Shown here: one piece after another, positions 59,628 through 64,000 of the stretch
Numbering within the stretch: the stretch's first letter is position 1
How the letters are laid out: every line of letters starts with the position of its first letter
Origin: Lonicera japonica
Lineage: Eukaryota > Streptophyta > Magnoliopsida > Dipsacales > Caprifoliaceae
Reading direction: 5' to 3'
Length of the DNA: 64,000 bases
NCBI GenBank assembly: GCA_021464415.1
Contig: CM038470.1
Location: forward strand, 25,383,601 to 25,447,600
Position numbers and translations under genes: made by a program
Notes under the pieces: model-generated
Seen by the model: only the letters and a program-made list of their open reading frames with translations
Database searches by the model: none
What the model was told of the DNA's origin: nothing

Positions 59628-61610
59628 TCAACTCCTAGACACAGTTTCTGCTGCCTTTTTGATAGCCATTAACTCTTTTTGAGCATCGAATTTGCTTTCT
59701 ACCTCTCTTACGTACATGAGCCCTTCTTGTACAGTTCTTCTCAACTGTTTGGTAGAATTATGATCAATGCCAGGTGGTGAAACTGCAATGCTTGTTAATG
59801 TCACCAATGGTAGTGCCCAAGAATTGGGCGTTTCTTCAGAATCCAAAGAAGAACCCAAATCACTGTCGAACTCGATAACTCCCTTGAAGTCTTCTGATGA
59901 GCTACATTTTTTAATTGTATGAGGTATTTAGCCTGCTGCTTCTCCCCGCAGGCTATCCAGCCTGACACAGTTATTCTCAATCACTAGATCAACTAATTGT
60001 TCCTCTTCTTCAAGATGCGTAACAAAATGTCTTAGGTTGAGATGCAAACCGGGCTGTGATTCTGACTCATTGCTTGTATAGCTGACTCTTCATTTGAACA
60101 ACCATCACAATTTCCTGCAGTAGTAGGCTGGTAGCAGCATATCAAGGACCGGCTCACGATGGAATCAGAAATGAGCCTGACCAATTTGCACACCTACACT
60201 ACCCCTATCTGGATCCCGATACACAAATCGAGAACTTTATTTTTTGCAATCTGGACCTATTTTCTTCCGTGCCAACCACCGATCATCGAAGATATTGGCC
60301 TTTCTTTCCACTCAACCAGCTTCAAAGCCCAGTATTTCTAACTTGAATTGAAATTTGCAGGCCCTGTTTGGTTTCTCTGAGTTCCAGAAAATGATGGTGG
60401 TCAACAACCTTGAAACTGGTGCAACAGTGCCCAACCCCACTGCTACAGCTTGTACTATAAGAATCAAAGTACTCAACCACTTATAATCTGACCCCATCAC
60501 AGAACTTGAAAGACTGAGGCATGAAGTATAACCGAACCACGGCTTCTGTCAAAGTGATGGTACTCAACAGGCAAAAAGCAGACGAGGCAGTAGATGTTGT
60601 GGACCAACCTATCACAAACTGCAGACCACAGGTATGTGCCACTACCCAAAACTTCATCAAACTTTCTGGCTTCTTAGCGACAGATTCTTACATGTCATCA
60701 CAACATTCTTGTGCAACTATTTTAAATTTTTTCTTATACTCTAGCTCTAAGTAATTCTTAGTTGTTGCACCAGCAAGTGCTAAAGAACGCAAGATTGCTA
60801 GCAAAACAAACGCGAGAAACATAGTAAAATTATGTTCTTGCCAGAAATGAAAAGATAACACCAGTGCCAAGTTGAATACAAATATTAACCATAGTAGTAA
60901 TAACAATAATAACACAAGCCACTGTATTCATGAGCATATCTTTGTTCTCTGTGGCTCCTATAGAAGGCATAGAATTCCCCATTACCGTATAAAGGAACAC
61001 ACTGCTGCTCAGTTTCCTGAGCTGATCTTGTGGCCGAAGCAATGAGGTGTTGAGGTCAAATGATAGTTTGACCGCCACGGCCACAGGTGTCAGTGTTCGG
61101 CATTCAGTGAGAAGAATTTGCATGGGAACTGTTAGGAACCATCCCTCCCAAAAGTTTAAGCTCATAGGTAGTGGGCCAATAAAGTATATCATGCTCTTCA
61201 ACACTTCCCCTCATGTGCGACCCCCACTTCTCCCCCTCTCATGCGACCCTCACTTGCAAGTGGAGAGAAAAACCAAACCAAAGGTGCACTTTGTGCACAA
61301 ACACAAAGGGGGAAACAAATGCAAGTGGGAAAATTTGAACCCGAGACCTTGCAGAACCTGAGTTCTAATACTATGTTAAGAACCATCTCTCCCAAAAGTT
61401 TAAACTCTTAGGTAGTCGGCTAATAATGTATATCATGCTTTTCAACACCAAAATTTCTGGGACCTAAAACAATGGAAAACATCAGTGGCCATGGCCAAGG
61501 TGCAGACAGTCGATGCTGCAGTCAATTATAGCCCTATCCACAGCATCGGGTGGTTGAATCTCAACTCATTCAGGTGGCCGTTGACGGTGCAACTGAGCTA
61601 CCCATCTTAT
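59628..61610 (-). pseudogene. decayed gene for a plant multi-pass membrane protein, interrupted by a small retrotransposon
   Basis: In minus order: TLAMATDVFHCFRSQKFW (about 61520-61450), the 318-base insertion, then CRTLTPVAVAVKLSFDLNTS, LSSSVFLYTVMGNSMPSIG and NTVACVIIVITTMVNICIQL (61130-60860). After a frameshift it continues WQEHNFTMFLAFVLLAILRS (60860-60690), further pieces near 60500-60312 (YKWLSTLILIVQAVAVGLGT), and an ending EKELMAIKKAAE-like at 59628. Alternating hydrophobic segments and the motif order match a large uncharacterised family of intronless plant membrane proteins without an agreed name. At least two frameshifts and several stops make it non-functional, independent of the insertion. 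Confidence 0.65.
61130..61447 (-). mobile_element. SMART/TRIM-like miniature LTR retrotransposon (318 bp)
   Basis: Two 74-base direct repeats, 61130-61203 (TGTTAGGAACC to CTTCAACA) and 61374-61447 (TGTTAAGAACC to TTTCAACA), have TG...CA ends. On the minus strand the sequence right after the 5' LTR is TAGTATTAGAAC, close to the initiator-tRNA-Met primer-binding site TGGTATCAGAGC. The 170-base interior has no ORF of interest. A clear 5-base target duplication is not visible. Confidence 0.75.
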
Positions 61611-64000
61611 ATTATTTTAACCCTCTCTTTCTTTTCAAATTCCTAGATGTTGCTTTTTGTTCTGGTAGTGAGTTTGGCGAATTTTTGTGCGGAGTTTAAT
61701 AAACATCCCACGCATTTATATGCACACACTATGGATGGTGGTTGAATGTCTTTGGAGAGTATTTTCTCATTAAATCCATTAAAGATATTGTTTGGGGTCT
61801 TATTTAATGAAGTCAAAAATATTAGGCTAATATATGCAACCAGGTTTTACGCAAATGACAAAGGGTCAGGTACGGGAGAGATTAGACCTTCCCCAATCCT
61901 GTCTCATCTGTTAAAAAATGCCTTTCCCCATAAATATAAACGAAATTAGTTAATAATGTGGAAAAAATATCAAGCACATATGCTTTCATAACGAGGACAG
62001 TGAGATCATTCTAGTAATTGAGTACTTCTATTGGAAGGATGGGGGGCTTAACTAGGTGTTTTCTGTTTCTGCATTTGGAATTTGAATATGAACCCGTTCA
62101 GACTTAAGAAGTGAAAATGTGTGTATTTTTCATAAATTTTAAGAGGCTTATGAGTGAAGCTTAAGAATAATATTCAATACCTACTTGGCCTTTTATTTGA
62201 GCCAAAACAAACTTTTAGGGTGTTTGATAACACTTCTTTTCCATAGAAAATACTCAAAATTTCATGTTATTCTCTTTAGTAGTGTTTGATTGCATTGTTT
62301 TTCATGGAATTAGTATCTATGGTACAACTTGGTTTGGCCTAATTTTCTCCTTCCATATGTGATTCGAAAATCACCTCAATCCTTTTTTTGTTCTCGATTG
62401 AAAATAATTCCATAAAATAAAATTATTTTCTCTGTAAATTATCACATGCATCCTTGAGATTGAAATAACCCACCATGTAAACGACTCTGCTCAATCCTCT
62501 TATTCAATGGGTAGATGCTGTAGCACATCTTTTGTTTGCTTTGAAGTACTGATGTGGAATCCCATTAGTTTATTCGGAGTATTAGACTTATTAAACCTAA
62601 TATCATATTTTAATAATCATTTGAAAGTCTTCTATTATTATTATTTTGACACTGCTTGGAAGTTCACTTTTGTCTACAGAGTTATTTGCAGATCCTTTTT
62701 TCTATTTTTATTATTATTAAGACACCAAATTGTATAGATCAACATTCACTTCCCTTACATATTTTAGTGTATGGACACTAGCTAGTATAAAGGTACAATT
62801 ATGTTGTGGGTCATTTCGGGTGGGCCCACATGATATATCTTTTTTGGCAAATTTTATTTAAACTTATATATCGACTAAGTTAGCCCACCTTCAAAATGAA
62901 CCTAAATCAATATTAATTTATTTTAAGTAAACCCATGTTATTACACCCACATACCCTTCTTTTTAATTAAAGAAAACTTTGAAAAAAAAATCCACCAAAA
63001 CAAAATACATTGGAATATATACTAAAAATACATTGGAATATACTAAAAATATTCCAATAGATATACTAAAAATACATTGGAATATATATATAGCTTTTCA
63101 GCACGTGTGTTGCATGTAGTTATTAATAAGTATTTTATTTTAGAATTACAAATCAAATAATCAAAAAAAAATTACCTTCATGTCTCATCTTTGCAACTTA
63201 TGCATCAAAAAATGAACTATAATAAAAGATCAAACGACTATAAACAAAAAAAAATGTTTGACAAATAATGATCTTAATAAAGAAAAAGAACAGTGATATG
63301 CTTTGAACTCTTCTTTGCAACTTATTTATCAAAGAATTAACTATAATAATAAATCGAACGACAATAAACAAAAAAAATATTTGACAAATAGCGATCTTAA
63401 ATAAAGAAAATGAATACTAATAACCTCATATAACTTGAACACAATAATTGAGGAGAGATTGAAAGCTCTCGATAATACAATTATGGAAAAGCTTGTTAAA
63501 TAAATAATGCAATATTATAGTACTGTAGAATTTGATTATAATGTAAACTTTTATTAGTTAAAGAATAAAAATTCTCTATCAATGTGAACTTTGATACATA
63601 ATTATAAAATCAAGTGGCATATTTGAGTATACAAAAAAGGAAAAACACTTATATTTATTCGTACTTTTATATATAAGCTTGTTAAACAAATAATGCAATA
63701 TTATACTGTAAACTTTGATTCTAATGTAGACTCTTATTAGTTAAATAATAAGAAATCTCTATCAATGTAAACTTTGATACATAATTATAAAATCAAGAGG
63801 TATATTTAACTATATAAAAAAAGGAGAAAAAAAGGAAAAAACACTTACATTTATTCATAATTATATATATATATATATATAGTATAGATGGAAAGTGATA
63901 AAACGGGCATGGAAGTGCAATCCTATTCTTTGAACTTTTTGGCTTGACATTAGAATCAACAAAGATTTGCTCTTTTGATTTATTGTATTTTCGGTCTCAT
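61611..64000. other. AT-rich intergenic DNA with local duplications
   Basis: No gene recognised. Short tandem copies of ATACATTGGAATATACTAAAA lie at about 63005-63085. Confidence 0.4.
63180..63870. repeat. two neighbouring tandem duplications
   Basis: A roughly 120-base unit (TTTGCAACTTAT, GAACTATAATAA, TTTGACAAATA, GATCTTAA) occurs at about 63190-63300 and 63310-63415. A roughly 195-base unit (AGCTTGTTAAAxAAATAATGC to CACTTAxATTTATTC) occurs at about 63490-63660 and 63676-63858. Confidence 0.7.

Noticed and set aside
61047..61361. Plus-strand ORF of 104 aa
   Set aside because: Runs across the membrane-protein pseudogene and into the miniature retrotransposon on the wrong strand.

Overview
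The window is nuclear DNA of a flowering plant, most likely a eudicot. Evidence: GT-AG introns with AT-rich bodies, Sirevirus-type copia and Tat-type gypsy retrotransposons, a Stowaway MITE, Mutator-like elements with 9-bp target duplications, and plant gene families (CHX antiporter, 8-Cys proline-rich protein, RGF/GOLVEN peptide precursor, ATG8). I cannot name the species.

Region 1-18.5 kb is a nested retrotransposon complex. The 3' half of a Tat-type Ty3/gypsy element (end of pol, two decayed genes on the opposite strand, two tandem-repeat arrays, then the 3' LTR) has a Sirevirus-type Ty1/copia element (8828-17965, TSD AAACT) inserted in that LTR. The copia element carries a further sense ORF after pol. 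In both elements a short CG-centred palindrome is repeated, roughly in helical phase, upstream of the LTR TATA box, and the same motif is repeated upstream of the non-gag/pol genes. In the copia element the spacing (22/19/22) is identical at both sites.

Region 18.5-25 kb holds two host genes: a four-exon CHX15-like cation/H+ antiporter (+) and an intronless 8-cysteine hybrid proline-rich protein (-). From 25 to 33.9 kb there is AT-rich intergenic DNA with a complete 1.19-kb non-autonomous Mutator-like element (TSD TATGCAATA) and some unidentified exon-like pieces. At 33.98-35.83 kb (-) lies a four-exon RGF/GOLVEN/CLEL peptide precursor ending in DYAQPHRKPPIHN, and at 42.33-45.76 kb (-) a five-exon ATG8 gene. 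Both are cut into exons too short to stand out as ORFs.

Region 47.6-54.7 kb is rich in inverted-repeat elements. One holds a WAT1/MtN21 first exon and was later hit by a Sirevirus solo LTR (TSD AATCA). Another is a Pack-MULE (TSD ACATATATC) carrying pieces of a plant PMT-type methyltransferase gene. At 54.87 kb is a 57-aa STMP1/DUF4535 mitochondrial micropeptide gene followed by a truncated tandem copy. At 59.6-61.6 kb (-) a decayed multi-pass membrane protein gene is interrupted by a 318-bp SMART/TRIM-like retrotransposon with 74-bp LTRs. The last 2 kb is AT-rich with local tandem duplications.

The intact host genes (CHX, HyPRP, RGF, ATG8, STMP1) are unrelated in function and do not form a pathway cluster. 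The unusual content is the transposon layer.
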